Counted from the first letter of the stretch, positions 34,561 to 44,079 are shown. The stretch: 64,000 nucleotides of DNA from Leptolyngbya ohadii IS1 (GCF_002215035.1 NZ_NKFP01000003.1:74437-138436), one strand, 5' to 3'. Notes: a model not told the origin generated them from the letters alone. Numbers and translations: made by a program.

Positions 34561-36996
34561 ATGCTCCGAATTCTCCTCGTAGATGATAATCAGGACGATC
34601 GTGCCCTTGCAATTCGTCAGCTTAAGCAGGCATTACCAGCGGTGTTAATCACTGAAGCTGGAACTGCTGAAGCGTTTGAACAAGCCCTAACAGAATTGTT
34701 CTTTGATGTTGTTATTACTGACTATCAACTGCGCTGGAGCAATGGCTTAACCGTCCTCAAAAGGATCAAGGCGCATCATCCTGATTGTCCAGTTGTGATG
34801 TTCACTAACACTGCGACTCAAGCGACCGCAGTGGAGGCGATGAAGTCTGGCTTGGATGATTATGTCATCAAGTCTCCTAGCCACTATGTTCGGTTGCCTG
34901 CTGCGGTTAAAGCTGCTCTAGAGCGGGTTGCCGCAAAGCGACAGGCAGCGAGTTTACAGGCACGCATCCAAACCCTGCTGAACCAGCTCGATGTGGGTAT
35001 CTATCGTCTCACCTCCGAGGGTGCGCTGCTGGAGGGCAATGCTGCCTTTCTACGATTGGTGGGACTGGAAAGACTGACAGAGGTTCCAGCAGACCAAACG
35101 CTAGAGCCGTACTTTCGACCTCAAGATTATGCTGAGCTTCTAGTCCAACTAAAGCAGAATGGCGAGGTGCGCGATCGGGAGGTGCAGCTTCGCTGTGCTG
35201 ATGGTTCTACCCGCTGGGTCAAGCTTAGTAAAACCTTTACCCGCACGGACGGTACGACCATCATTGATGGGTTGATGGAGGACATTACCGAACGTAAGCA
35301 AGCAGAGGCACAAGCTGAGCGTGAGAAGTGTCGATCGCAGTTCCTCTCAGAAGCCAGCCGCCTTTTGGCAACTTCGTTAGACCACCACACAACCCTGGAG
35401 AATTTAGCGAATCTGGCGGTTCCTGCTTTGGCTAATATCTGTTTTATTGACGTGATTGAGCCAAATTCCATCCTGTTTGGGGAGCCGATTCTGGCAACGT
35501 CAGACCCTAATCAAGCCACCTTATTACTGGAACTCAGGCGACGTTATCCGCCACGAACGGATACTGAGTCTGGTATCGGGAAGGTGCTGCGTACAGGGCA
35601 ATCCGAATTGAGGAGTGAAATTCCCAATTCGCTTTTTGGGCAGATTGCTCAAGATGCTGACCATCTGGAGCTATTGCAACAGCTTGGAGCCAAAGCCTGG
35701 ATTATTGTTCCTTTGGCAGTCCAGGACCGAAAGTTTGGAACGATCGCTCTTGTATTGACGCAGGCAACGCGCTGCTATGATCGCACTGATTTAGAAATGG
35801 CGGAAGAACTAGCCAGACGCACAGCGATCGCTCTGGATAATGTTCGCCTGTATCAGGAAGCGCAGCAAGCAAACCTGGCGAAGGACGAGTTTTTAGCGAT
35901 CGTTTCTCACGAACTCCGAAATCCCCTCAACTCCATGCTGGGTTGGGCGCAACTGCTGCGGAAGCGTCAGTTTGAAGACCCTACGGTAAGTCGGGCGATT
36001 GAAACGATCGAACGCAATGCGAAGCTCCAGAACAAGCTGATTGAGGATTTGCTTGACGTTTCCCGCATCATCCAAAATCAACTTGAAATCTCCCGTCAAT
36101 CGGTTTCCTTAGTCCCCGTGATTGATTCGGTGATTGAAGCCTTACAGCCGAGTGCAAAGGCGAAATCCATTGAAATTGCCTCAAGTCTTGATTCTGCTGT
36201 AGGGCAAGTGCTGGGCGATGAGTCTCGATTAGAACAAATCGTGAGTAATCTGCTTTCCAACGCCATTAAGTTTACTCCGGCTGGTGGGCGAATTGAGGTT
36301 GGTTTACAGCGAGCAGGTTCTTTGGCTGAGATCACGATAACGGATACAGGACAAGGCATTTCGGCGAACTTCTTACCCTTTCTCTTTGAGCGGTTTCGGC
36401 AAGCCGATAGTTCCAAAACCCGATCACAGGGGGGATTAGGGTTGGGACTGGCGATCGTGCGACATCTGGTTGAACTGCATGGGGGCAGCGTTTATGCAAC
36501 GAGTGCAGGAGAAGGCAAAGGCTCAACTTTTACGGTGCAGCTTCCCATTCAGGAGATCCCCCTAACCCTTGCGCTTGACAGTTCCGGCAAGGGAGCGAGG
36601 GAACTACCTTCCCTGGCTAGCTTACGGATTCTGGTAGTAGACGATGACTTGGATAATCGAGAGCTAATTGCGTTTGTTCTCGAACAGCAGCAAGCCCAGG
36701 TCACTTTAGCTGAATCTGCTATGGAAGCCTTGAACATCCTTTCCCAGGTGGACATCGATATTCTCATTAGTGACATTGGAATGCCTGATGAGGATGGCTA
36801 CTCATTAATTCGCAGGATTAGAGCCTTGAAGGGTTCTCAAAAGCGTCGTATTCCAGCGATCGCGCTCACTGCGTTTGCGAAGGAGGAAGACCAGCAAGCT
36901 TCCACTGCCGCAGGATTTCAGTACCATCTGTCAAAACCTGTTAACCCAGATGACTTGATTGTGGTCGTTGCCAATCTTGCGAGCCTGGTGCAGTGA
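34561..36996 (+). CDS. Hybrid histidine kinase REC - PAS - GAF - HisKA - HATPase - REC
   Basis: 811 aa. It has receiver 1 (2-120, DVVITDYQLRWSNG, very similar to the receiver of the 32471 gene), PAS (about 140-255), GAF (about 275-435), HisKA with H450 (IVSHELRNPLNSMLGWAQLL), HATPase (about 560-680, with SKTRSQGGLGLGLAIV) and receiver 2 (about 695-808, DILISDIGMPDEDGYSL). The kinase core differs from the phytochrome-like cores upstream and resembles cyanobacterial hybrid kinases with an ATPase-linked receiver. Start 4 nt after a palindromic ribosome site. No DNA-binding domain is present. It is probably the last intact member of the cluster's relay. Confidence 0.94.
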   Translation: MLRILLVDDNQDDRALAIRQLKQALPAVLITEAGTAEAFEQALTELFFDVVITDYQLRWSNGLTVLKRIKAHHPDCPVVMFTNTATQATAVEAMKSGLDDYVIKSPSHYVRLPAAVKAALERVAAKRQAASLQARIQTLLNQLDVGIYRLTSEGALLEGNAAFLRLVGLERLTEVPADQTLEPYFRPQDYAELLVQLKQNGEVRDREVQLRCADGSTRWVKLSKTFTRTDGTTIIDGLMEDITERKQAEAQAEREKCRSQFLSEASRLLATSLDHHTTLENLANLAVPALANICFIDVIEPNSILFGEPILATSDPNQATLLLELRRRYPPRTDTESGIGKVLRTGQSELRSEIPNSLFGQIAQDADHLELLQQLGAKAWIIVPLAVQDRKFGTIALVLTQATRCYDRTDLEMAEELARRTAIALDNVRLYQEAQQANLAKDEFLAIVSHELRNPLNSMLGWAQLLRKRQFEDPTVSRAIETIERNAKLQNKLIEDLLDVSRIIQNQLEISRQSVSLVPVIDSVIEALQPSAKAKSIEIASSLDSAVGQVLGDESRLEQIVSNLLSNAIKFTPAGGRIEVGLQRAGSLAEITITDTGQGISANFLPFLFERFRQADSSKTRSQGGLGLGLAIVRHLVELHGGSVYATSAGEGKGSTFTVQLPIQEIPLTLALDSSGKGARELPSLASLRILVVDDDLDNRELIAFVLEQQQAQVTLAESAMEALNILSQVDIDILISDIGMPDEDGYSLIRRIRALKGSQKRRIPAIALTAFAKEEDQQASTAAGFQYHLSKPVNPDDLIVVVANLASLVQ

Positions 36997-37106
36997 TTGA
37001 GTGCGGGGCGTTCCATTTCTCCCTCTAAAGGAAGAGGTTGTTAAGCTCTGTTATTGGGAAGAATCAGTGAGAACGATTTGCTTCAAATCTTCACCTGATC
37101 TAACTG

Positions 37107-37398
37107 CGTCTTCCTGTAGCTGCCTCTAATTACCGAATTCTCATTGTGGATGACTTGATGGACAACTTGTTCCTGACGCAGACCGTCCTGGGAGCAGAAG
37201 GGTACGAAGTTGAAATTGCTGATAATGGGCAGTTAGCAATTGAAAAAATAGAATCGAATCCCCCCGATCTGATTTTGCTGGATGTCATGATGCCTGATAG
37301 GAATGGCTATGAAGTGACGCAGCGAATTCGTCAAAATCGAAATATTCCCTACGTTCCAATTCTTTTGGTTACAGCTTATGACCAACCGAAAGCAACAG
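37107..37398 (+). pseudogene. Response regulator truncated by IS1
   Basis: The frame reads NYRILIVDDLMDNLFL..., DLILLDVMMPDRNGYE and ILLVTAYDQPKATG before a TAG supplied by inserted IS1 sequence. The conserved lysine and the end of the receiver are missing. An ATG for the expected start is also absent: the codon before PVAASNY is CTT, and a stop lies just upstream at 37101. It is therefore broken at both ends. The family is typically a receiver followed by a longer output or coiled-coil region. Confidence 0.75.
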
Positions 37399-37588
37399 GG
37401 TAGTGTTTTACATTTGTTGATACTTCAATTAAATCTGAAGCCCGAACTCGTAACGATTGATATACAGCCCAATCACTGTGTCGTGCATCTGCTCAGACTT
37501 AGAAAAGCAGATTGTCTCTCTGGCTAATCTCTTGATCCTTGTTCTTAACGTTAAATGCTTACGTTCTATTCTTTGGGTATTTGCTCAG
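37399..37588 (-). mobile_element. IS1-family element remnant (right end and transposase C-terminus)
   Basis: GGTAGTGTTTTACA at 37399 resembles the right terminal repeat of IS1. The minus strand then encodes QRIERKHLTLRTRIKRLAR and ends NRYEFGLQI before a stop at about 37430, the C-terminal part of an IS1 transposase. The rest of the element is cut by the left end of the next insertion sequence at about 37589. The insertion broke a response-regulator gene. Confidence 0.75.
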
Positions 37589-39002
37589 CAATTCTCATTT
37601 TGGCGAAAAGCTGTTCAAGTCCTGGAAATGCCTGTATTGTGAGGACATCTGAGAGAGCCAAGAGAGCCAGAACCGTTGAAAGAACGGGGGTTGTTTGACA
37701 TAATAGTCGGTTCTTTTCGCCAGCGACTGTCCTCGCTACCGGACAAACGCACTGGCAAAAACACTCGCTATGGAATGGAAGATGCAGCTTTAAGCGCGTT
37801 TAGCGTGTTTTTCACCCAGACCCCTTCATTTCTGGCATATCAGCGGATGATGGAGGGCAGCAAAGGCAAAAGCAATGCTCAAAGCCTGTTTGGTGTTCAT
37901 CAAATTCCCAGCGACAACCAAATCCGGGACTTGTTAGATTCGGTAGCACCTGAGCACGTGTTTCCGGTGTTTGAGGAAATCTTGCAGGGGTTAGAGCAGC
38001 AGGGGCAGTTAGCGGACTTCCGCTCTACTGCGGATACTCTGTTGATTGCCTTGGATGGCACCGAATACTTCAGTTCAAGCCAAATTCACTGCGCTAACTG
38101 TTCAAAGCGCACGCTGAAGTCGGGAGAAACTCACTACTTCCATAGCGTTATCACGCCGGTCATCGTCTGTCCGGGACAGAGCCACGTGATCCCCTTGGTT
38201 CCTGAGTTCATCGTGCCGCAGGATGGACATGACAAGCAGGACTGTGAGAATGCCGCCGCGAAACGCTGGTTGGCGCAGCAGGGGCAACGCTGGAGTGGCT
38301 TGAACGTCACTGTTCTAGGGGACGACCTTTATTGCCGCCAGCCCTTATGCCAGCAGCTTTTAGACCAGCAGTTCAACTTTATCCTGGTGTGTCGTCCCGA
38401 ATCCCACACCACCCTCTATGAGCATCTTGCAGGCATTGCTCTGCCAACCGTCACGACCAAGCGGTGGACCGGGAAAGTTGAGGAGACCTATACCTACCGC
38501 TATCTCAACTCAGTGCCTCTAAGAGATAGCGAGGATGCTTTGTTGGTTAACTGGTGTGAGGTCACAGTCAGTCGTCCTGACGGCAAGGTGACGTATCAGA
38601 ATTCGTTTGCCACCAATCACTCTCTGAGCAATGAAAACGTAGCCCAGATCGTTCTGGCAGGGCGTACCCGTTGGAAGGTCGAAAACGAGAATAACAACAC
38701 GCTTAAGACTAAGGGCTACAATCTGGAACACAATTTCGGGCACGGGAAACAGCACCTCTCCTCACTGCTTGCGACCCTGAATATCCTGTCCCTGCTATTC
38801 CACACGTTGTTGGAGTTGCTCGACCAGAAGTACAAGCTGCTGCGATCTCACTTGCCGACACGTAAGACCTTTTTTGATGACTTGCGGGCGTTAACCCGTT
38901 ACATGTATTTCGACAGTTGGGACCATCTGCTCACCTTCATGCTCGAAGGGCTAGAGCTAGACATTCCGCCCAATACCAGTTGAATCGCCATACTGAGAAT
39001 TG
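37589..39002 (+). mobile_element. IS4-superfamily-like insertion sequence, about 1414 bp
   Basis: Imperfect inverted repeats: CAATTCTCATTTTGGCGA at 37589-37606 versus the complement of 38985-39002, CAATTCTCAGTATGGCGA (15 of 18 match). One transposase ORF lies inside. No exact target duplication was found. It sits inside the IS1 remnant. Confidence 0.75.
37676..38983 (+). CDS. DDE transposase (IS4-superfamily / ISNCY-like)
   Basis: 435 aa from a TTG start. Likely catalytic residues: Asp in LLIALDGTEYFSS, Asp in NVTVLGDDLYCR and Glu in RWKVENENNNTLKTKG. A CANCSKRTLKSG stretch between them could be a zinc knuckle. The C-terminal HNFGHGKQHLSSLLATLNIL helix is typical of this transposase type. 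The exact family was not assigned with certainty. It looks intact. Confidence 0.88.
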   Translation: MKERGLFDIIVGSFRQRLSSLPDKRTGKNTRYGMEDAALSAFSVFFTQTPSFLAYQRMMEGSKGKSNAQSLFGVHQIPSDNQIRDLLDSVAPEHVFPVFEEILQGLEQQGQLADFRSTADTLLIALDGTEYFSSSQIHCANCSKRTLKSGETHYFHSVITPVIVCPGQSHVIPLVPEFIVPQDGHDKQDCENAAAKRWLAQQGQRWSGLNVTVLGDDLYCRQPLCQQLLDQQFNFILVCRPESHTTLYEHLAGIALPTVTTKRWTGKVEETYTYRYLNSVPLRDSEDALLVNWCEVTVSRPDGKVTYQNSFATNHSLSNENVAQIVLAGRTRWKVENENNNTLKTKGYNLEHNFGHGKQHLSSLLATLNILSLLFHTLLELLDQKYKLLRSHLPTRKTFFDDLRALTRYMYFDSWDHLLTFMLEGLELDIPPNTS

Positions 39003-39077
39003 CTGCTGAGAAGGTGCCGGAGCTTGACTCCCGTATCTCCTCCTTTACAATGGGGTGAGACTACCTACGTTGATGCA

Positions 39078-39491
39078 ATGGTTCTCCTGGAGTGGTTGTT
39101 GCGACTTTTTGGTGTTTTTTGGATTCTGGGTGGTTTTCTCACCCTGCAACAGGCACGGCAGTCCAATTTCCTTGATACAGCGCTGGAAAAAATCACGCAG
39201 AAACCAGAAGATCGACTGGTGACTCGATTTCTCTGGATTTGTGGGAGCTTTACCCTATGCAGTGGGTTGGGGTTAGCGCTGGCTAACCGTTTGGCACTCC
39301 TGCCCCTGATCCTGCTGGTGCTGGTGCAGGGCATCTATCTCACGATTCAAGCCCGCCGCTTCGATCGCGCCCAAACTGATGAGGCTAGGGAAGATGCCCA
39401 AATTTCCTCAGCGACCCGCAATGCCTTTGGCGTATCGCTGGGGGTGACGATCGTTGCCTTCATCGCCATGAAGTTGGGTATTTTGCGATAG
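39078..39491 (+). CDS. Small membrane protein, function unknown
   Basis: 137 aa from ATG 39078, preferred over the longer frame because the upstream codons fall in the IS end. Four hydrophobic segments are visible (about 3-20, 47-66, 68-88, 116-135). A charged loop RRFDRAQTDEAREDAQ precedes the last one. I recognise no family. It is flanked by IS elements on both sides and has lost its original neighbours. Confidence 0.65.
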   Translation: MVLLEWLLRLFGVFWILGGFLTLQQARQSNFLDTALEKITQKPEDRLVTRFLWICGSFTLCSGLGLALANRLALLPLILLVLVQGIYLTIQARRFDRAQTDEAREDAQISSATRNAFGVSLGVTIVAFIAMKLGILR

Positions 39492-39634
39492 AAATATAGC
39501 TGATTGACTGACAAATCACTCTAGTTTTTGGGGTGCGTACCGTGCGCCACCACCAGGTTTGAACCAATTGTGTAAGGCAGTCAGGGTGTATTGTCCTTCC
39601 CTAACTTTGAGGTTTGACGACAATCTTCTTGTTC

Positions 39635-40025
39635 TCAAGAACGGGTTTCGATACTGAGGTCAACTTCTGCGGGAGTGAAATAAAGCTGAGCGTTGCCCTG
39701 ACTCAGTGCTTCGATTGCATCCTGTTTACGCAGAGCATTAAAGATGAGAAGCTTATCTGCGATTGCCATCTCTTCTCCTAAATGACTGAGAAAAGCACTC
39801 ACCCGCAGTGCTTCTGCTTCACCTTGAGTCAACGCTTCCGTTCTAGCATGACTGCGTCGCAGCTCTAAAAGCTGTCCCTTCATCTGCTCTGCATTAATTT
39901 GCCCTTCAATCTGGCGAATTTGAACTTCATTGCTGCTTTCCTGTTTTTGCAGTTGGTTCAGGCGATTTGTTGTTTCCTGAATAATTTCCATCAAAGTTCG
40001 CTGGGTTTCCGGGTCTTTGCAGGAG
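39635..40025 (-). pseudogene. SPFH/band-7-type protein, C-terminal remnant
   Basis: About 130 codons reading CKDPETQRTLMEIIQETTNR, a charged helical stretch, then LLIFNALRKQDAIEALSQG and LYFTPAEVDL. This resembles the C-terminal coiled-coil tail of a cyanobacterial SPFH (prohibitin/flotillin-like) membrane protein. The SPFH domain itself is missing: sequence upstream of 40025 belongs to the end of an IS21 element, and the apparent ATG at 40030 comes from the IS. The gene is broken. Confidence 0.6.
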
Positions 40026-40196
40026 TGCATATTCTCATCACTTCGGCAGGGTCAATTCAGTGACTTCGGCACCGGATTCTCAGCCAACTTCGGCAGGGTT
40101 AATTTCATCTGCTTCGACCGGTCAATTTGTTGCAGATCAGATCGCATGTGAGATCACCTTTGCTCCAAACGATAACATGATCGCTCCCTGGCTGAA
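40026..40196. repeat. IS21-type element end with iterated terminal repeats
   Basis: Four copies of a (A/G)CTTCG(G/A)C-type motif start at 40040, 40063, 40087 and 40111, spaced 23-24 bp. They read like cttcggcagggtcaatt, cttcggcaccggattc, cttcggcagggttaatt and cttcgaccggtcaattt. IS21-family ends carry such multiple transposase-binding repeats. It is the left end of the minus-strand IS21 whose istB remnant follows. Confidence 0.65.
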
Positions 40197-40434
40197 TTAG
40201 GCAATGGCGTATTCAACCGTATCAGGTTGAACCGAACTGGTTAACTTCCGCATTGACTCGCCTTTGAGCGACAGTCTCAGCGCATCATGAACAATGCGGT
40301 CGAGCATGGCATCAGCTAGGGTAGGGTCTTGGATCTGCTGATGCCATTGAGAAACAGGTAATTGGGTGGCAAACAAACAAGCGGCTTTGCGGTAGCGTTC
40401 GTCCAACAGATCGAGTAGATCGCGCGCCTGCTAT
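40197..40434 (-). pseudogene. istB remnant (C-terminal part of an IS21 helper ATPase)
   Basis: The minus strand reads RDLLDLLDERYRKAACLFATQ and then DAMLDRIVHDALRLSLKGESMRK, the sensor-II-like end of IstB. The N-terminal portion with the Walker motifs is missing because another IS21 starts at 40435. A matching istB N-terminal fragment lies at 44302-44418 in the same orientation. Confidence 0.8.
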
Positions 40435-40501
40435 TGCGCGACAATTACCATAACCGGATCGAAAACAGTGACTTGACCGGATATCAGATCGACTGTAGGG
40501 G

Positions 40502-42337
40502 TTGAATCAGCAAATTCAATCGCAGCAGATCTGGTCACAAACAGAAAAAAGCACTAGAGAACTCCCAAGAGCAAAAACGGGAGAACGACCAGTGCCAGGA
40601 CAATATATCCAAAACTATCAGGTTCAAGTGTATATGCGAGCACGAGAAAAAGGATGCACGCAGCCAGAATCTGCTGCAATAGCGGGGTTTAGTGAACGCA
40701 GTGGCAGGCGAATCGAGCAAGGCGAACATCAGCCAAAGTATGGGCAAGAACGCAACTGGCGCACAAGGCAAGACCCGCTTGCCGAGGTGTGGGACAGTGA
40801 GCTAGAACCGATGCTGCAAAAGGAGCCGAAGCTAGAGCCGACGACCTTGTACGAGTATCTGGTGGGCAAGTATCCGGGGCAATACGAGCAAACGCTGCGA
40901 ACATTACAGCGGCGGGTGGATACTTGGCGGACGCTCAATGGCGAGTCGAAAGAGGTGATGTTTGAGTTGCGACATGAGCCAGGGGAAATGGGATTGTCGG
41001 ACTTTACCGAACTCAAAGGGGTGGAAGTCACCATCGGCGGTAAGCCGTTTGAGCACCTGTTGTATCACTACCGTCTGGCTTATAGCGGCTGGCAGTATGT
41101 GCAGATTATTCAGGGCGGGGAGAGCTTCATTGGGTTATCTGAGGGACTTCAGAATGCGCTGATTGCTTGTGGCGGCGCGCCGAAGCTGCATCGAACGGAT
41201 AGTTTGAGTGCGGCATATCGCAACATGGCAGGCAAACGCTACAAGCCCCTGACCCGGTTTTATGACGAGTTGTGTGCCCACTACCAAATGAAACCGACGC
41301 GCAACAACACAGGAGTGGCACACGAGAACGGCTCGATTGAGTCCCCGCACGGACACTTCAAACGGCGACTGGTGCAACAACTCTACCTGAGAGGCAGTTT
41401 CGATTTCGAGTCCGTCCAGAATTACCAGAGGTTTATTGAGTCGGTCATCGCGACGATCAATGGCAAATGTAGTGAAAAGTTTGCAACCGAGAAGCAGCAT
41501 CTGCAACCCCTGCCCCCGTATCGTTTTGCAGATTACGAGGAGTTGCTGGTCCGGGTGAGTTGCTACAGCACGATAGAAGTGAGGTGCGTTCTCTACACTG
41601 TGCCTTCCCGCCTGATTGGGCGGCAGTTAACCGTTCACCTCTACCATGATCGTTTAGTCGGCTACGTGGGCAAACAGCAGGTAATAGAACTGGTCCGGGT
41701 TCGAGGTGCCAGTAGCGGCAGGAACCGACGGGCACGCTGCATCAACTATCGCCACATTATTGACGGGTTACGTCGCAAGCCCAGAGCCTTCTGGTATTGC
41801 ACCTGGCAAAGTGAGATTTTACCGACTGAGCAATGGCGCATCATTTGGCAGCAGATGCACCAGCAGTTCGACCCGGACAGTGCCGCAAAAGTGATGGTCG
41901 AAGCCCTTTATATTGCTGCCACCCAGGACAAGGAGACAGCAGTTGCCGACTACCTTGAGGTGCAACTGCAAGCCAACCACCTCACCCTGGCTGGGCTACA
42001 ACGACATTTTCAGTTGCTCCAAACCCGTTTGCTGCCGCAGGTGAACGTCCAGCAACACGAGCTATCCCAGTATGACCAACTCCTCCACTCCCCCACCCCG
42101 CCCGCATCAGTCCAACAGCAATCCGAATCAGAGCCTGAACCTGCTGCTCAAACAATTGCGCCTGTCGCACATGCTGAATCATTGGCAAGCCCTGGAGGAG
42201 AAGGCAACTCAAGAGGGGTGGTCGTACTCTCAGTTTCTGCAAGCGCTGTGTCAACTGGAGGCGGAACGGAAGTGGGCACTCCGGCTGCAACGCGCGCTCA
42301 AAGAAGCGCAACTGCCCTTCGGAAAAAGCTTTACTAG
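40502..42337 (+). CDS. istA: IS21-family transposase IstA
   Basis: 611 aa from TTG 40502 (GTG 40592 is an alternative start). It has an N-terminal helix-turn-helix (AAIAGFSERSGRRIEQG), a DDE integrase core starting near GLSDFTELKGVEV with the first Asp, the second Asp in KLHRTDSLSAAYR, and Glu in NGSIESPHGHFKRRL. The last about 88 codons overlap istB in another frame. That stretch, rich in Ser, Pro and Gly, is unlike conserved IstA sequence and is probably read only because the istB frame happens to leave it open. Confidence 0.93.
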   Translation: MNQQIQSQQIWSQTEKSTRELPRAKTGERPVPGQYIQNYQVQVYMRAREKGCTQPESAAIAGFSERSGRRIEQGEHQPKYGQERNWRTRQDPLAEVWDSELEPMLQKEPKLEPTTLYEYLVGKYPGQYEQTLRTLQRRVDTWRTLNGESKEVMFELRHEPGEMGLSDFTELKGVEVTIGGKPFEHLLYHYRLAYSGWQYVQIIQGGESFIGLSEGLQNALIACGGAPKLHRTDSLSAAYRNMAGKRYKPLTRFYDELCAHYQMKPTRNNTGVAHENGSIESPHGHFKRRLVQQLYLRGSFDFESVQNYQRFIESVIATINGKCSEKFATEKQHLQPLPPYRFADYEELLVRVSCYSTIEVRCVLYTVPSRLIGRQLTVHLYHDRLVGYVGKQQVIELVRVRGASSGRNRRARCINYRHIIDGLRRKPRAFWYCTWQSEILPTEQWRIIWQQMHQQFDPDSAAKVMVEALYIAATQDKETAVADYLEVQLQANHLTLAGLQRHFQLLQTRLLPQVNVQQHELSQYDQLLHSPTPPASVQQQSESEPEPAAQTIAPVAHAESLASPGGEGNSRGVVVLSVSASAVSTGGGTEVGTPAATRAQRSATALRKKLY

Positions 42338-42872
42338 CTTCAATTTCGCACACTGCCCTAGCCTCAACCCCGCTCCCTTGCTACAATTAGCGCAAGACAT
42401 CGATTGGCTAGAACGCGCAGAAAACCTGGTCTTATTGGGACCTAGCGGTGTTGGAAAGACCCATCTTGCCGCCGCTGTAGGGCGATCTGCGATTGAGTTA
42501 GGCAAACGAGTCAAGTTTTTCAGTGCAACGACGCTCGTTCAGCAATTGCAATATGCCAAACTGCAACTGCAATTACCCACGCTCCTGGCAAAACTAGATC
42601 GCTTCGATCTATTGATCGTGGATGACCTGGGTTATGTGAGAAAGAGCGAGGCTGAGACGAGTGTGCTGTTCGAGTTGATTGCCCATCGCTATGAGCGTAA
42701 AAGCCTACTGGTGACGGCAAATCAACCGTTTAGCCAGTGGGATGCGATCTTCTCCGATTCCACCATGACCGTGGCAGCCGTAGACCGATTGGTACATCAT
42801 GCGCTGATCATTGATATTCAGGGTGAGAGTTTCCGCAAGCAATCGGCGGTGGAGCGATCTGGACTGAAGTAG
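42072..42872 (+). CDS. istB: IS21-family helper ATPase IstB
   Basis: 266 aa. AAA+ ATPase with an N-terminal helical region (LLLKQLRLSHMLNHWQALEE), Walker A LLGPSGVGKTHLAAA, Walker B LLIVDDLGYV, sensor 1 LLVTANQPF and a C-terminal VDRLVHHALIIDIQGESFR. It assists IstA in target selection. The gene overlaps istA by 266 nt in a different frame, far more than the few bases usual for IS21. Confidence 0.95.
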   Translation: MTNSSTPPPRPHQSNSNPNQSLNLLLKQLRLSHMLNHWQALEEKATQEGWSYSQFLQALCQLEAERKWALRLQRALKEAQLPFGKSFTSFNFAHCPSLNPAPLLQLAQDIDWLERAENLVLLGPSGVGKTHLAAAVGRSAIELGKRVKFFSATTLVQQLQYAKLQLQLPTLLAKLDRFDLLIVDDLGYVRKSEAETSVLFELIAHRYERKSLLVTANQPFSQWDAIFSDSTMTVAAVDRLVHHALIIDIQGESFRKQSAVERSGLK

Positions 42873-43142
42873 AGCCAGCGTGACGATCTGCAATTTAAGA
42901 TTTGACGGGTTGCTCGACACAGCAACGATTCCACGCCAGCATCACAGTTCTGGCGTCAGTTTTTCACGTCACGATCATTGTTTCAGAGGCTGTAGCATTC
43001 CCACTACAGTCTTTTTTTAGTCCAAACTTAGCCCACCTTTGTAGTACCGAAGTAATTGTCATCCTGGTGTGACAATCAGTTCAAGCGTTCTGCAACCGGA
43101 CAAGGTGAATTCAGGAAAAATCGGGCAAGGTAGTTGACGTCA

Positions 43143-44045
43143 GACAACCCAAGCTCAAGCCGAAACCAAGAGCGTGCGCTCAGTGACGAGGAACGACAAC
43201 AGGTTTTAGATCTACTGCATAGTGACCGTTTTGTAGACCAATCGCCCCAGGAGGTGTACGCTACCCTACTCGACGAAGGCACTTATCTGTGTTCAATTCG
43301 CACAATGTACCGTATCCTGGCAGACCATGCCGAAGTCAGAGAACGCCGCAATCAATTACGCCATCCCAACTACACCAAGCCCGAACTGCTGGCAACGGGG
43401 GCAAACCAGTTGTGGTCGTGGGACATCACCAAACTCTATGGACCTTGCAAATGGACCTACTACTACCTCTATGTCATCTTGGATGTTTTCAGCCGCTACG
43501 TCGTGGGCTGGATGGTCGCCCACCGGGAATCTGCTTCCCTAGCAGAACGGCTGATTGAACAAACCCTCCAAAAACAACAGATTCAGCCCGGACAGTTAAC
43601 GATTCATGCTGACCGAGGAGCCGCCATGACATCCAAAGCCGTTGCCCTGTTGCTGTCTGACCTCGGTGTCACCAAAACCCATTCTCGTCCTCATGTTTCC
43701 AATGACAATCCCTATTCCGAAGCGCAGTTCAAGACCCTCAAGTACCAGCCTCAATTTCCGAAGCAGTTTGGTTCGATTGAAGATGCTCGCACCTTTTGTC
43801 AAACCTTTTTCCAGTGGTACAACCACCACCATCACCATAGCGGTATCGGCTTGTTAACGCCTGCGATGCTGCACTACGGACAAGCCCCTGTTGTAATGCA
43901 GCACCGAGAGCAGGTGTTGCAAGCCGCATACCTCACCCATCCAGAACGCTTCGTTAAAGGTTTGCCAATGCCCCCTGCCATTCCCACAAAAGCTTGGATT
44001 AATCCGCCCGTGGTTTCCACTGCTCAGGGACAAGAGCAACACTAA
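43143..44045 (+). pseudogene. IS3-family transposase OrfB, 5'-truncated
   Basis: About 300 codons. The HTH_21 part (EVYATLLDEGTYLCSIRTMYR) and the complete rve integrase core are present: Asp in LWSWDITKLYG, Asp in TIHADRGAAM, Glu in NPYSEAQFKTLKY. The sequence before SSSRNQERALS and the entire orfA are absent, so normal programmed frameshifting cannot produce OrfAB. A TTG near 43134 would allow expression of the fragment, but a functional transposase is unlikely. Confidence 0.85.
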
Positions 44046-44079
44046 TTTCTCGCTCTACGCTGTCTCATTCTTGTTGACA
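43143..44079 (+). mobile_element. IS3-family remnant (right part with orfB)
   Basis: The right end is TGTCTCATTCTTGTTGACA, finishing at 44079. orfA and the left end are missing, cut away at the IS21 right end (43142). Confidence 0.75.

Larger units (their letters stand above)
40435..43142 (+). mobile_element. IS21-family insertion sequence with istA and istB, about 2.7 kb
   Basis: The left end TGCGCGACAATTACC (40435) pairs with the right-end complement TGACGTCAACTACC (43142), both starting with TG as IS21 elements do. Internal CCGG-containing repeats occur near both ends. No matching target duplication: the left flank is istB remnant, the right flank IS3 sequence, so the surroundings have been rearranged. 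Confidence 0.75.

Noticed and set aside
40040-40130. Regularly spaced repeats that could suggest a CRISPR array
   Set aside because: Units are short, imperfect and without unique spacers of constant length, no cas genes are present, and the location at an IS21 end explains them better.
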